Positions 8,757 through 17,882 of a stretch of 64,000 bases of DNA are shown here, in pieces. The first letter of the stretch is position 1; each line of letters begins with the position of its first letter. Under the pieces are notes generated by a model. That model was not told the origin of the DNA and did no database searches. It was given only the letters and a program-made list of their open reading frames with translations. The stretch lies in the NCBI RefSeq assembly GCF_002242685.1, contig NZ_NBIM01000009.1:52496-116495 (forward strand), read 5' to 3'. The stretch is from Oceanimonas doudoroffii (GTDB lineage Bacteria; Pseudomonadota; Gammaproteobacteria; Enterobacterales; Aeromonadaceae). A program made the translations under genes and the position numbers.

Positions 8757-10167
8757 CCGGCCCCAACACTTCCACGCCCAGGCCGAAACCGCCCTGGCCA
8801 ATGCGGAACTGCGTGCCAACTTTCGCGGCGCCATGGACTACCTGCGCGACAAGCGCAAGACCGCCTTTGCCGACGCCGACGAAGAGCGCACCATTCGCGA
8901 TCGGGCCGAGGCCATTCGCCAGCGTTGCCTGAGCAAGCTGCCCGAACTGCTGGAGCAACTGGAAAGCAACTGCATCGCCAACGGTATTCGCGTGCACTGG
9001 GCGGAAAATGCCGACCAGGCCAACGCCATTTTCACCGACATTATTCAGTCCCACGGCGGCACCCTGGCGGTCAAGGGCAAGTCGATGGTGAGCGAAGAGA
9101 TCGAGCTCAATCACGCCATGGAGAAGGAAGGCATTACCTGTCTGGAAAGCGACATGGGTGAATACATCGTCCAGCTCGGCCAGGAAACGCCGTCCCACAT
9201 CATCATGCCCGCCATTCACAAGAACAAACGGCAGGTGGCCGAGCTGTTCACCGAGCACGTGCCCGGCTTTCAGCACACCCTGGATGTGGACACCCTGATC
9301 CAGACCGGCAGGAACGTGCTGCGGGAAAAATACCGCACCGCCGACGTGGGGGTGTCCGGGGTCAACTTCGCCGTGGCCGAGACCGGCACCCTGTGCCTGG
9401 TGGAAAACGAGGGCAACGGCCGCATGTGCACCACTGTGCCCGAGGTGCATATCGCCATTACCGGCATTGAAAAGGTGGTGGAATTCCTCGCCGACGTGCC
9501 GCCGCTGTTCAGCGCGCTTACCCGCTCCGCCACCGGCCAACTGGTGACCACCTACTTCAACATGATCAGCGGTCCGCGCAAGGAGAACGAGCTCGACGGT
9601 CCGAAAGAGGTGCACCTGGTACTGCTCGACAACGGCCGCAGCCAGGCCTTTGCCGACGAGGAAATGCGCAAGACCCTGCAGTGCATTCGCTGTGGCGCCT
9701 GCATGAACCATTGCCCGGTGTACACCCGCATCGGCGGTCACGCCTACGGCACCGTTTATCCGGGCCCCATCGGCAAAATCATCTCGCCGCACCTGATGGG
9801 CCTGGAGGCCACTCAGGATCTGCCTACCGCCTCCAGCCTGTGCGGTGCCTGCGGTGAGGTATGCCCGGTACGCATTCCCATTCCTGAGCTGCTGCAGCGC
9901 TTGCGCCACGAAGCCAAGCAGGATCCCAAGCCTGGCACCGCACCGATGCGCGGCCAGAAGGCGGCGGCCAGTAACGCCGAGGCCTTTGTATGGCGCAGCT
10001 TCGCCCTGATCACCAGCCGGCCGGTGCTGTATCGCATGCTGACCTGGTGCGCCACTCGCTTTCGCCGGCTGATTCCAAATAAACTGGGCCCCTGGACCCG
10101 CTGCCGCACCGCCCCCAAACCCGCCGCCAGAACCCTGCGGGAGCTGATGGCCGAGAGGAACAAATAA
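8749..10167 (+). CDS. lutB: L-lactate oxidase iron-sulfur subunit LutB/LldF
   Basis: A 472-residue protein matching LutB/LldF (E. coli YkgF 475). The N-terminal two thirds are the LUD (DUF162) domain, with VSGVNFAVAETGTLCLVENE near residue 200. Two [4Fe-4S] motifs follow, CIRCGACMNHCPVY (about 310) and CGACGEVCPVRIP (about 360). It is the electron-transferring core of the LutABC L-lactate oxidase. It lies in the middle of the operon, overlaps lutA and is immediately followed by lutC. Confidence 0.94.
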   Translation: MHNRPQHFHAQAETALANAELRANFRGAMDYLRDKRKTAFADADEERTIRDRAEAIRQRCLSKLPELLEQLESNCIANGIRVHWAENADQANAIFTDIIQSHGGTLAVKGKSMVSEEIELNHAMEKEGITCLESDMGEYIVQLGQETPSHIIMPAIHKNKRQVAELFTEHVPGFQHTLDVDTLIQTGRNVLREKYRTADVGVSGVNFAVAETGTLCLVENEGNGRMCTTVPEVHIAITGIEKVVEFLADVPPLFSALTRSATGQLVTTYFNMISGPRKENELDGPKEVHLVLLDNGRSQAFADEEMRKTLQCIRCGACMNHCPVYTRIGGHAYGTVYPGPIGKIISPHLMGLEATQDLPTASSLCGACGEVCPVRIPIPELLQRLRHEAKQDPKPGTAPMRGQKAAASNAEAFVWRSFALITSRPVLYRMLTWCATRFRRLIPNKLGPWTRCRTAPKPAARTLRELMAERNK

Positions 10168-10821
10168 ATGTCGACTGCACGTACCGCCATTCTCGACCGG
10201 CTGCGTCGAGTCAACGCCCGGCCATTGCCGGTCAAAAACCCGGATTATCCGATCTGGACCAGCACCGACCGTGAAGACATGCTGGTCCGGCTGACCGAAC
10301 TGCTGGAGCAGAATCACGCCGAGGTGACGCGCCTGCCTCGCGCCGGACTGGTTGCCGCCCTCAGGGAACGGGTGAGCGGCGCCGGCCTCAAACGGCTGGC
10401 CACCGGCACCGGTGGCGAGTTTTTTGAAGAGATCACCCAGGCGCTGCAGGGCACTGCCGAACAGCTGTGCTTTGACCAGCCCCTGGAGCAGTGGAAGGAC
10501 GAACTGTTCAACCATGTCGATGCCGGCATCACCGGCTGCCACGGCGCCATTGCCGCCACCGGCAGCCTGGTGCTGTGGCCAGGGCCGGCGGAGCCACGCA
10601 CCCTGTCGCTGGTGCCACCTTGCCATATTGCCATTCTGAAGGCCTCCACCCTGCACGCCAACCTGCCGGCCATGATGACGGAACAGGGCTGGGGCCGAGG
10701 CATGCCCACCAATTTGTTGCTGGTGTCGGGGCCGTCCAAAACCGCCGACATTCAGCAAACCCTGGCCTATGGTGCCCATGGCCCCAAGGAGTTGGTGGTA
10801 CTGATCCTGGAGGATGCGTGA
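10168..10821 (+). CDS. lutC: L-lactate oxidase subunit LutC/LldG
   Basis: A 217-residue LUD-domain protein, the third subunit of the LutABC complex (E. coli YkgG 231). The family segment GITGCHGAIAATGSLVLWPG (about residues 117-136) is present and the C-terminus carries the SGPSKTADIQQTLAYGAHGP motif. It starts directly after the lutB stop, with GAGAGGAAC as ribosome site. Its stop overlaps the ATG of the D-lactate dehydrogenase, so all lactate genes are coupled. Confidence 0.93.
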   Translation: MSTARTAILDRLRRVNARPLPVKNPDYPIWTSTDREDMLVRLTELLEQNHAEVTRLPRAGLVAALRERVSGAGLKRLATGTGGEFFEEITQALQGTAEQLCFDQPLEQWKDELFNHVDAGITGCHGAIAATGSLVLWPGPAEPRTLSLVPPCHIAILKASTLHANLPAMMTEQGWGRGMPTNLLLVSGPSKTADIQQTLAYGAHGPKELVVLILEDA

Positions 10822-13622
10822 TGGAGGTTCGCTACCAGCGCCTGGCCGACGAGCTGGGTGAATTCCTGCCGGCCGAGCGCATTATTACCGACCCGTCGCT
10901 ATGCCTGGCCTTTGGTACCGACGCCAGCTTTTACCGGCTGCTGCCCAAACTGGTGCTGCGCCTGGCCAACCTCGATGAAGTGGTAAGGGTGCTGGCGGCC
11001 TGCCGCCGGCAGCGGATTCACTGCACCTTTCGCGCCGCCGGCACCAGTTTGTCGGGGCAGGCGGTATCCGATTCGGTGCTGATCACCCTGACCGATGACT
11101 GGCGCCATCACCGCATCGAGGATGATGGCCGCCGCATTGCCTTGCAACCCGGCGTGATCGGCGCCGACGCCAACCGCTATCTGGCGCCCTTTGGCCGCAA
11201 GATAGGCCCGGATCCCGCCTCCATCAACAGCTGCAAAATAGGCGGTATCGCCGCCAACAACGCTTCAGGCATGTGCTGCGGCACCGCCCAGAATTCCTAC
11301 CGCACCCTGCACGGACTCAGTTTGGTGCTGGCCGACGGCACTCGGGTCGACACTCGCGACGCCGACAGCAGAGCCCGCCTTGCCGAGCAAAAACCCGAGC
11401 TGCTGGCCGGGCTCAGGCAACTGAGTGACGAGGTCAGGGCCAACCCCGAGCTGAGCGAGCGTATTCGGCACAAGTACCGGCTGAAGAACACCACCGGCTA
11501 CAGCCTCAACGCCCTGATCGACTTCGACGATCCCATCGACATGCTGGCTCACCTGATGATCGGCTCGGAAGGCACCCTGGGGTTTATCGCCGAAGTCAGT
11601 TACCACACCGTGCCCGATCACCCGTTCAAGGCCTCCTGCCTGCTGGTCTATGCGAATATCGAAACCACCTGCCGGGCGGTGACCGCCCTGGCCGGCACAC
11701 AAGTGGCCGCGGTGGAGCTGATGGACGGCCGGGCGCTGGCTTCTATTGCCGACAAGCCCGGCATGCCCGGCTTTGTGCGAGAACTGGACGCCGAAGCCGC
11801 CGCCCTACTGGTGGAAGTGCACGGCGCCAGCGAAGCCGAATTGCTGGACAAGTGCGAGCGGGCCATGACCGCCGTCACCCCCTATGAACGCCGCAACGAG
11901 GTGGCTTTTACTCAGGACAAGGCCATCTGCGCGAGCCTCTGGGCCATGCGCAAGGGCATGTTCCCGGCGGTGGGCGCGGTACGTGAAACCGGCACCACCG
12001 TCATCATCGAGGATGTGGCCTTTCCGGTGGAAGAGCTGGCAACGGCGGTAAGAAAGCTAACGGCGCTGTTTGAGCGGTTCGGCTATCACGAAGCCATTAT
12101 TTTTGGCCATGCCCTGGCCGGCAACCTGCACTTCGTGTTTACCCAGGGCTTTGACGACCAGGCCGAACTGGACCGTTATGGTGGCTTTATGGACGCCGTC
12201 GCCAAGCTGGTGGCGGTCGACTATGGCGGCTCGCTCAAGGCCGAGCACGGCACCGGTCGCAATATGGCCCCCTATGTAGAGCTGGAATGGGGCCGGGAAG
12301 GCTATGCCCTGATGCAACGCATCAAGGCGCTGCTGGATCCGGACGGCCTACTCAACCCCGGAGTGATCCTCAATGAGGATGCCCAGGCCCACCTCAAGGA
12401 TCTCAAGCCCCTGCCCGCCGCCGACGAGATCGTCGACAAATGCATTGAATGCGGCTTTTGCGAGGCGGTGTGCCCGTCCCGGGATCTGAGCCTGACCCCG
12501 CGCCAGCGCATTGTGCTGTTTCGCGAGCAGCAACGCCGCCAGGCTGCGGGTGAACATAATGAAGACCGACTTGACGCCGTATTCCGTTACCAGGGAGTGG
12601 ACACCTGCGCCGCTACCGGCCTGTGCGCCCAGCGCTGCCCGGTAGGCATTAACACCGGCGATCTGGTGCGTCAGCTTCGCACCGCCCGCTATAAAAAGTT
12701 CGAGCCCATCGCCCGCTGGAGTGCCGGCCATTTCGCCGCCACCACCAGGGCCGTGGCGCTGGGGCTGAACACCGCCCACGCAGGGCGCAAGCTGCTGGGC
12801 GAAAGCACCCTGTCCCGACTAAATGCCGGATTGCGCAAGGCGAGCAAGAACCGGGTGCCGCTGTGGCTGCCGGAAACCCCGGCGGCCAACTCGCACCGTC
12901 CCGAAGCCGGCGGGAGCGGGCCCGACAAGGTGGTGTATTTTCCTTCATGCGCCAGCCGAGTGCTGGGTCAGTCGCCGGGGGCCCGGGATGCGCGCTCCCT
13001 CACCGAGGTCACCCTGGCGGTGCTGAAAAAGGCCGGCTTTGAGGTGATACTGCCCTTTGATCTGAACAACCTGTGTTGTGGCATGCCCTATCAGAGCAAG
13101 GGCATGATGGCACAGGCCGACGACAAGGCCGCCGAGCTGGAAGCCCGCCTGTGGCAGGCCAGCGAGCAGGGCCGCTGGCCGGTGCTGATGGACACCAGCC
13201 CTTGCGCCAAGCGCAGCAAGGAAACGCAGGATCTGCCGCTCAAGGTATTTGAACCGGTGCAGTTTGTGCTGGAGCACGCCATGGACCGGCTGACACTCGA
13301 GCCGGTGGACGACACCGTGATGCTGCACATTACCTGCAGCAGCCGGCGCATGGATCTCGCCGAGCCCATGCTGACACTGGCCCGGCGCTGCGCTCGGGAA
13401 GTGGTGGTGCCGGAGCATATCGAGTGCTGTGGCTTTGCCGGCGACAAGGGCTTTACCACTCCGGAACTGAATGCCGCCGCGCTCAAGCCGCTCAAGGCCC
13501 AGGTGCCGGCAGGCTGCACGCGAGGGGTGAGTAACAGCCGCACCTGCGAACTGGGTCTGAGCCACCACAGCGGCATCAACTACGAGTCCATTCTCTACCT
13601 GGTGGATGAGGCCAGCCGGTAA
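10821..13622 (+). CDS. FAD/Fe-S D-lactate dehydrogenase (Dld-II type)
   Basis: A 933-residue flavo-iron-sulfur enzyme. An N-terminal PCMH FAD domain (about 40-260, with FRAAGTSLSGQAVS) and FAD-oxidase C domain are fused to a C-terminal GlcF-like part with ferredoxin motifs CIECGFCEAVCPSR and CAQRCPVGI and CCG motifs NLCCGMPYQSKG and ECCGFAGDKGF. Length and layout match the Dld-II D-lactate dehydrogenase described in Shewanella, which also sits with lldEFG and a lactate permease. I take the ATG at 10821, which overlaps the lutC stop (TGATG); the frame stays open further upstream inside lutC but that part is not protein-like. It oxidises D-lactate to pyruvate and feeds respiration. Confidence 0.9.
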   Translation: MEVRYQRLADELGEFLPAERIITDPSLCLAFGTDASFYRLLPKLVLRLANLDEVVRVLAACRRQRIHCTFRAAGTSLSGQAVSDSVLITLTDDWRHHRIEDDGRRIALQPGVIGADANRYLAPFGRKIGPDPASINSCKIGGIAANNASGMCCGTAQNSYRTLHGLSLVLADGTRVDTRDADSRARLAEQKPELLAGLRQLSDEVRANPELSERIRHKYRLKNTTGYSLNALIDFDDPIDMLAHLMIGSEGTLGFIAEVSYHTVPDHPFKASCLLVYANIETTCRAVTALAGTQVAAVELMDGRALASIADKPGMPGFVRELDAEAAALLVEVHGASEAELLDKCERAMTAVTPYERRNEVAFTQDKAICASLWAMRKGMFPAVGAVRETGTTVIIEDVAFPVEELATAVRKLTALFERFGYHEAIIFGHALAGNLHFVFTQGFDDQAELDRYGGFMDAVAKLVAVDYGGSLKAEHGTGRNMAPYVELEWGREGYALMQRIKALLDPDGLLNPGVILNEDAQAHLKDLKPLPAADEIVDKCIECGFCEAVCPSRDLSLTPRQRIVLFREQQRRQAAGEHNEDRLDAVFRYQGVDTCAATGLCAQRCPVGINTGDLVRQLRTARYKKFEPIARWSAGHFAATTRAVALGLNTAHAGRKLLGESTLSRLNAGLRKASKNRVPLWLPETPAANSHRPEAGGSGPDKVVYFPSCASRVLGQSPGARDARSLTEVTLAVLKKAGFEVILPFDLNNLCCGMPYQSKGMMAQADDKAAELEARLWQASEQGRWPVLMDTSPCAKRSKETQDLPLKVFEPVQFVLEHAMDRLTLEPVDDTVMLHITCSSRRMDLAEPMLTLARRCAREVVVPEHIECCGFAGDKGFTTPELNAAALKPLKAQVPAGCTRGVSNSRTCELGLSHHSGINYESILYLVDEASR

Positions 13623-13652
13623 CTCTGCTCACACCTGCTGCTGCAAGCCCCC

Positions 13653-14765
13653 TCAAGACAACGTTACATCGGTCAGGGGCACGCAGCAGCAGGCCAGCAC
13701 CACACCGGCCGCCCGCTCCGCCGCCGACAGCGCCGGAGCCTCGGGCTGGTGTACGTCACCTGCGCTCAGGGTCTGCTTGCAGCGGCCACACAGGCCGGCG
13801 CGGCAGGAATGGGGCAGGGTCAGGCCTTGTTGCTCGGCCTGAGTAAGCAGGCTGTGCTGGTTATTGCCGGTAAATTCATGCTCGCCGATACGCACTTGCA
13901 CCGCCTTGTGCTCCCGCCCCCTGTCTTCGGTGTTCGCGACACCCTGGCCCAAGTCCGGATAGATGGGCGCGGTGGCGTATTCGAGCACCTCCACCTCGTC
14001 GTGCTCGCGAATCACGCCCTCGTTCAGGGCTACCAGGTTCTGGCCGAAATACACCTCGCCGTCTTCACCTCGGCGGTAGCGGGCCAGGGTGGCCAGCGGC
14101 TCTTGTTGAGGGTGAAAACGGTCGGTACCGGCGATGATGGTGGTCATGATGCAACGGCTGCAGGGCTTGGCCACCAGAAACTCCACCTCACCCACACGAA
14201 TGCGACGCCAGCCGTCTTCCTCAAACGGCCGCCGGCCGCGCGCCACCAGGTTGGGTCGAAACCGGGACATGTCCAATCGAGTGCCGGCACGGCGGTTCAG
14301 ATCCGCCAGCGACGCCTTGGATATCAGCAACAACGGATAGCCGTCGGCAAAGCTGACCGAAGTGCCCAGCTTGTCGCGATAGCGATTGGAGCTTTCTCCC
14401 AGCCACAGCAACTGCACCGGCTCGCCCAGTCTTTCACTGAACCAGGCGTCGTACTCCCCATGAGTGGCATAGGCGATAAACGCATCACCCCACACACCGG
14501 TTTGCACCGGCTGCAACGAAAACAGCCGGTGGCGCACCGACAGGTTGTGCTGCTGGTACCAACATTCCAGCCCGCCCGCCACCGGCCGAACGCCAATCAG
14601 CTGCAAGCGAGGGTGAGTGCGGGCGGTCACAAAGCTGCCGTCCGGCCGGGCCAGCATATAGCGACGATCGCCGGCCAGTCCTTCTCGCGTGACCTGCGCC
14701 GCCTCAAGGCTCAGGCCGGCGGCGGACTTGAGCGGATAGTGGTGAATTCCCGTGATCGTCGCCAT
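13653..14765 (-). CDS. ycbX: MOSC and 2Fe-2S domain protein YcbX
   Basis: A 370-residue protein the size of E. coli YcbX (369). It has an N-terminal MOSC beta-barrel (about 1-115), a MOSC domain (about 120-265) with the molybdenum-ligand cysteine in KPCSRCIMTTI, and a C-terminal plant-type [2Fe-2S] ferredoxin domain with CRAGLCGRCK and a later cysteine cluster. YcbX is a bacterial counterpart of mARC and reduces N-hydroxylated base analogues such as 6-hydroxylaminopurine. It converges with the D-lactate dehydrogenase gene and is divergent from a RidA-family gene. The upstream AAAGGT serves as ribosome site. Confidence 0.92.
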   Translation of the reverse strand: MATITGIHHYPLKSAAGLSLEAAQVTREGLAGDRRYMLARPDGSFVTARTHPRLQLIGVRPVAGGLECWYQQHNLSVRHRLFSLQPVQTGVWGDAFIAYATHGEYDAWFSERLGEPVQLLWLGESSNRYRDKLGTSVSFADGYPLLLISKASLADLNRRAGTRLDMSRFRPNLVARGRRPFEEDGWRRIRVGEVEFLVAKPCSRCIMTTIIAGTDRFHPQQEPLATLARYRRGEDGEVYFGQNLVALNEGVIREHDEVEVLEYATAPIYPDLGQGVANTEDRGREHKAVQVRIGEHEFTGNNQHSLLTQAEQQGLTLPHSCRAGLCGRCKQTLSAGDVHQPEAPALSAAERAAGVVLACCCVPLTDVTLS

Positions 14766-14793
14766 ATTGTTTTACCTTTATAAGAATATGAAG

Positions 14794-14821
14794 TTTACAA
14801 ACCGGAGGCAGTCGGTATGGT
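14794..14821 (+). promoter_or_regulatory. Candidate promoter for the RidA-family gene
   Basis: TTTACA (14794-14799) and TATGGT (14816-14821) are spaced by 16 bp, 42 bp before the start codon. The match to the sigma-70 consensus is moderate and no other candidate in the short intergenic region is better. Confidence 0.35.
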
Positions 14822-14862
14822 CTGGCTTTTAGCCCTCATCAAAAGCCAAAAAGGAAGTACAA

Positions 14863-15213
14863 ATGACTATTGAACGCCAGCAGATCGGCCAGCGCATGAG
14901 CCGCATCGTCAAGCACAACGGCACCATCTACCTGTGCGGTCAGGTATGCAAGGATGCCACTCAGGACATCGCCGAGCAAACGGCCACCATGCTGGAAAAA
15001 GTGGACGAGCTGCTGCAGGAAGCCGGCTCCGACCGCGAGCACATTCTGTCCGCCACCATTTACCTGAAGACCATGGCCGATTTCGCCGCCATGAATGCGG
15101 TATGGGACGCCTGGGTACCGGAAGGCCATGCCCCGGCCCGGGCCTGCGTGGAAGCGGCCATGGCCCGCTCCGAGCTGTTGGTGGAAATTTCCGTGGTGGC
15201 CGCCGAGCGTTAA
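14863..15213 (+). CDS. RidA-family (YjgF/YER057c/UK114) protein
   Basis: A 116-residue single-domain protein of the Rid family. The arginine that binds the imine/enamine carboxylate in active members is kept in APARACVEA, and the [15 protein letters not shown] strand-helix is typical. It begins with [23 protein letters not shown], more like the RutC/Rid4-7 archetypes than RidA itself. Deamination of reactive enamine/imine intermediates is the known chemistry; the real substrate is unknown. It is monocistronic, with AGGAAG before the ATG, and converges with urtE after 19 bp. Confidence 0.88.
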   Translation: MTIERQQIGQRMSRIVKHNGTIYLCGQVCKDATQDIAEQTATMLEKVDELLQEAGSDREHILSATIYLKTMADFAAMNAVWDAWVPEGHAPARACVEAAMARSELLVEISVVAAER

Positions 15214-15232
15214 GAACCCCCGGCGGTTTGGT

Positions 15233-15931
15233 CTACACCGTCAAATGCTGCCTGACGAGATCGTCGGACAAACCGTCGATCTCGCCCTCGGCCACGCGCC
15301 GGCCCCGATCCAGGATCACAAAGCGATCGGCATATTTACGGGCAAAGGGCAGCTTTTGCTCCACCAGCAACACGGTCAGCCCGTCTTCTTCCATCAGCCG
15401 GCGAATCACTCGGCCGATATCGGCCACGATATTGGGCTGAATGCCTTCCCCCGGCTCATCCAGGATCAGCAGCTCCGGCTCCAGCACCAGGGCCCGGCCA
15501 ATGGCCAGCTGCTGCTGCTGACCGCCGGACAGGTCTCCGCCCCGGCGCTGGCGCATCTCCTTCAACACCGGAAACAGCTGGTAGATTCGCTCGGGAATTC
15601 GGCGCAGGCCATCGCCCCGGGCCGCCAGGCCGGTACGCAGGTTCTCTTCCACCGTCATCAACGGAAAAATCTGCCGGCCCTGGGGAACATACCCCAGCCG
15701 TAACCGGGATCTGTCCTCCAGCCGCCGCTGGGTCAGTTCGGTGCCATTGTCCAGGCGAATACTGCCACTGCGGCTGGCTTCTTCACCCATGATGCACTTG
15801 AGCAGGGTGGTCTTGCCCACGCCATTGCGCCCCATGACACAGGTGCAGCGGCCGCGGGGAATCTCCAGGCTCAGATCCCAGAGGGTATGGCTTTCGCCGT
15901 AAAACTGGTTGAGTTTGTCTATTGTCAGCAT
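15233..15931 (-). CDS. urtE: Urea ABC transporter ATP-binding protein UrtE
   Basis: A 232-residue ABC ATPase with Walker A GRNGVGKTT, signature LSGGQQQQLAIGRAL, Walker B LLILDEPGEGI and a switch histidine region, closest to the LivF/UrtE class. It is the last gene of urtABCDE and starts by overlapping the urtD stop (TGATG). With UrtD it energises the UrtB/UrtC channel for high-affinity uptake of urea (or short amides). No terminator is seen before the converging RidA-family gene. Confidence 0.93.
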   Translation of the reverse strand: MLTIDKLNQFYGESHTLWDLSLEIPRGRCTCVMGRNGVGKTTLLKCIMGEEASRSGSIRLDNGTELTQRRLEDRSRLRLGYVPQGRQIFPLMTVEENLRTGLAARGDGLRRIPERIYQLFPVLKEMRQRRGGDLSGGQQQQLAIGRALVLEPELLILDEPGEGIQPNIVADIGRVIRRLMEEDGLTVLLVEQKLPFARKYADRFVILDRGRRVAEGEIDGLSDDLVRQHLTV

Positions 15932-16776
15932 CAGGCCACCTCGGCGCCGCTTTCTTCCCCCAGATATACCTCGACCACCCGCGGGTCGCTGGATACCTGA
16001 TCCATGGTGCCCTCGGCCAGCACCGAGCCCTGGTGCAGCACCGTCACCTGGCGCGCAATGGAGCGCACAAAGCCCATGTCGTGCTCCACCACCACCACCG
16101 ACTGCCTGCCCTTGCCGGCCAGCCGGGTCAGCAGATCGGCGGTCAGCTCCATTTCCTGCTCGGTCATGCCCGCCACCGGCTCATCCACCAGCAACAACCG
16201 GGGCCGCTGCATCAGCAGCATGCCAATCTCCAGCCACTGCTTCTGGCCATGAGAGAGAATGCCCGCCAGGCCATGGGCGGCGGGCTTGAGCCCGATCAGC
16301 CGCACCACTTCGTGTATGCGATCCCGTTGCTCCGAGCTCAGCCGGGCGGTCAGGCTGGGCAGCACTCGCTTGTCGGCGGCCATGGCCAGCTCCAGGTTTT
16401 CAATGACAGTGAGCGCCTCAAACACCGTGGGCTTCTGAAACTTGCGGCCAATGCCGAGGGTGGCGATCTCCGGCTCCGACATTCGCAGCAGGTTGTGGCG
16501 GCTGCCAAACCACACCTGTCCGCTGTCGGGCCGGGTCTTGCCGGTGATGGTGTCCATCATGGTGGTCTTGCCGGCCCCATTGGGGCCAATAATGCACCGC
16601 AACTCGCCGTCATCTATGGTGAGATTGAGCTTGTTAATGGCCTGAAAGCCATCAAAGCTGACGCTGACGTCTTCCAGATAGAGGATGGGGCCGTGGCGCA
16701 CATCCACCGGCGAGACCTCGGGCGTCATAAAATCAAACACCTGATCCCGACGGGCCAGGGCCTTGAACATGTTCAT
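15931..16776 (-). CDS. urtD: Urea ABC transporter ATP-binding protein UrtD
   Basis: A 281-residue LivG-type ABC ATPase with Walker A GPNGAGKTT, signature LSHGQKQWLEIGMLL and Walker B LLLVDEPVAGM. The LSHGQ signature and the AHGLAGILSHGQ stretch are typical of UrtD. A ~30-residue extension precedes the ABC fold, as in the family. Its ATG overlaps the urtC stop by 4 bases and its stop overlaps urtE, giving tight coupling. Confidence 0.93.
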   Translation of the reverse strand: MNMFKALARRDQVFDFMTPEVSPVDVRHGPILYLEDVSVSFDGFQAINKLNLTIDDGELRCIIGPNGAGKTTMMDTITGKTRPDSGQVWFGSRHNLLRMSEPEIATLGIGRKFQKPTVFEALTVIENLELAMAADKRVLPSLTARLSSEQRDRIHEVVRLIGLKPAAHGLAGILSHGQKQWLEIGMLLMQRPRLLLVDEPVAGMTEQEMELTADLLTRLAGKGRQSVVVVEHDMGFVRSIARQVTVLHQGSVLAEGTMDQVSSDPRVVEVYLGEESGAEVA

Positions 16777-17879
16777 GCACTTGCCTCCTTGGGGGCGGTG
16801 ATAGAGCGGCGGTGAGCCAGTACGCCGGCAATGCCTTTGGGCAACAATACGGTCGCCACCACAAAGAGGCCGCCGAGGGCAAACAACCAGGCGTCGGGCA
16901 TGACCCCGGTGAACACCGTCTTGGCGTAGTTCACCAGCAGGGCACCGATCACCGCCCCATACAGGGTGGCGCGTCCGCCCAGGGCCACCCAGACCACGAT
17001 TTCAATGGAAAACAGCGGCGAAAACTCGCTGGGGTTGATAATGCCGACCTGGGGCACATACAAGGCCCCGGCCACACCGGCGAGCATGGCCGACACCACA
17101 AAGACGAACAGCTGTACCCGCTCGACCCGGTAGCCGATAAAACGGGTTCGAGCCTGGGCGTCGCGAGAGGCCATGCACACTCGGCCCAGCTTGCTCAGCA
17201 CGATGGCCCGGCACAGCCAGTAACCCAGCGCCAGGGCGATGCCGGAAGCGATAAAGAGCCCCACCCGGGTGCCGTCCGCCCGCAGATCAAAACCGAGCAA
17301 CTCGCGAAAGTCGGTCAGGCCATTGTTGCCGCCAAACCCCATCTCGTTGCGGAAAAACGCCAGCATCAGGGCAAAGGTCAGCGCCTGAGTGATGATTGAC
17401 AGATAGACCCCGGTCACTCGGGAGCGGAACGCCAGAAAACCGAACACCAGTGCCAGCAGTCCCGGGGTCAGCAACACCATGGCAAAGGCGAACCAGGCCA
17501 TGTCAAAGCCGGCCCAGTACCAGGGCAGGCTGTCCCAGTTGAGGAACACCATGAAGTCGGGCAGCTCGGGATGGCCATATACGCCCCGATCACCAATTTG
17601 ACGCATCAGGTACATGCCCATGGCATAACCGCCGAGGGCAAAGAAGGCGCCATGTCCCAGGCTGAGAATGCCGAGATAGCCCCACACCAGATCCACCGCC
17701 ACCGCCAGCAGCGCATAGCTCAGGTATTTGCCGAGCAGGGTCACGGTATAGGTGGAAACATGCAGCGGATGCGCCGCCGGCAGCAGCAGATTGGCCAGGC
17801 TTACCAGCAGCAGGGCCAGCAGCAACACCGCCAGAAACAGCCGAGTCTGGCGCTCCTGCAAAGGTTGGAATAACCACAT
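16773..17879 (-). CDS. urtC: Urea ABC transporter permease UrtC
   Basis: A 368-residue LivM-type permease with 8-10 hydrophobic segments. The motif WGYLGILSLGHGAFFALGGYAMGMYL (split: WGYLGILSLGHGAFF, about residues 65-79) and the EAA-like loop region VFVVSAMLAGVAGALY are typical. It forms the inner-membrane channel with UrtB. The ATG at 17879 is three bases from the urtB stop, with GGAGGG as ribosome site. Confidence 0.92.
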   Translation of the reverse strand: MWLFQPLQERQTRLFLAVLLLALLLVSLANLLLPAAHPLHVSTYTVTLLGKYLSYALLAVAVDLVWGYLGILSLGHGAFFALGGYAMGMYLMRQIGDRGVYGHPELPDFMVFLNWDSLPWYWAGFDMAWFAFAMVLLTPGLLALVFGFLAFRSRVTGVYLSIITQALTFALMLAFFRNEMGFGGNNGLTDFRELLGFDLRADGTRVGLFIASGIALALGYWLCRAIVLSKLGRVCMASRDAQARTRFIGYRVERVQLFVFVVSAMLAGVAGALYVPQVGIINPSEFSPLFSIEIVVWVALGGRATLYGAVIGALLVNYAKTVFTGVMPDAWLFALGGLFVVATVLLPKGIAGVLAHRRSITAPKEASA

Positions 17880-17882
17880 GGT

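Noticed and set aside
8698..10779. 693-codon open frame on the minus strand opposite lutB/lutC
   Set aside because: Opposite strand of conserved lut genes in GC-rich DNA; composition is Gly/His/Gln-rich and shows no domain.
10491..10820. N-terminal extension of the D-lactate dehydrogenase frame
   Set aside because: It overlaps lutC in another frame and reads as arginine/histidine-rich non-conserved sequence; the ATG at 10821 fits the family start.
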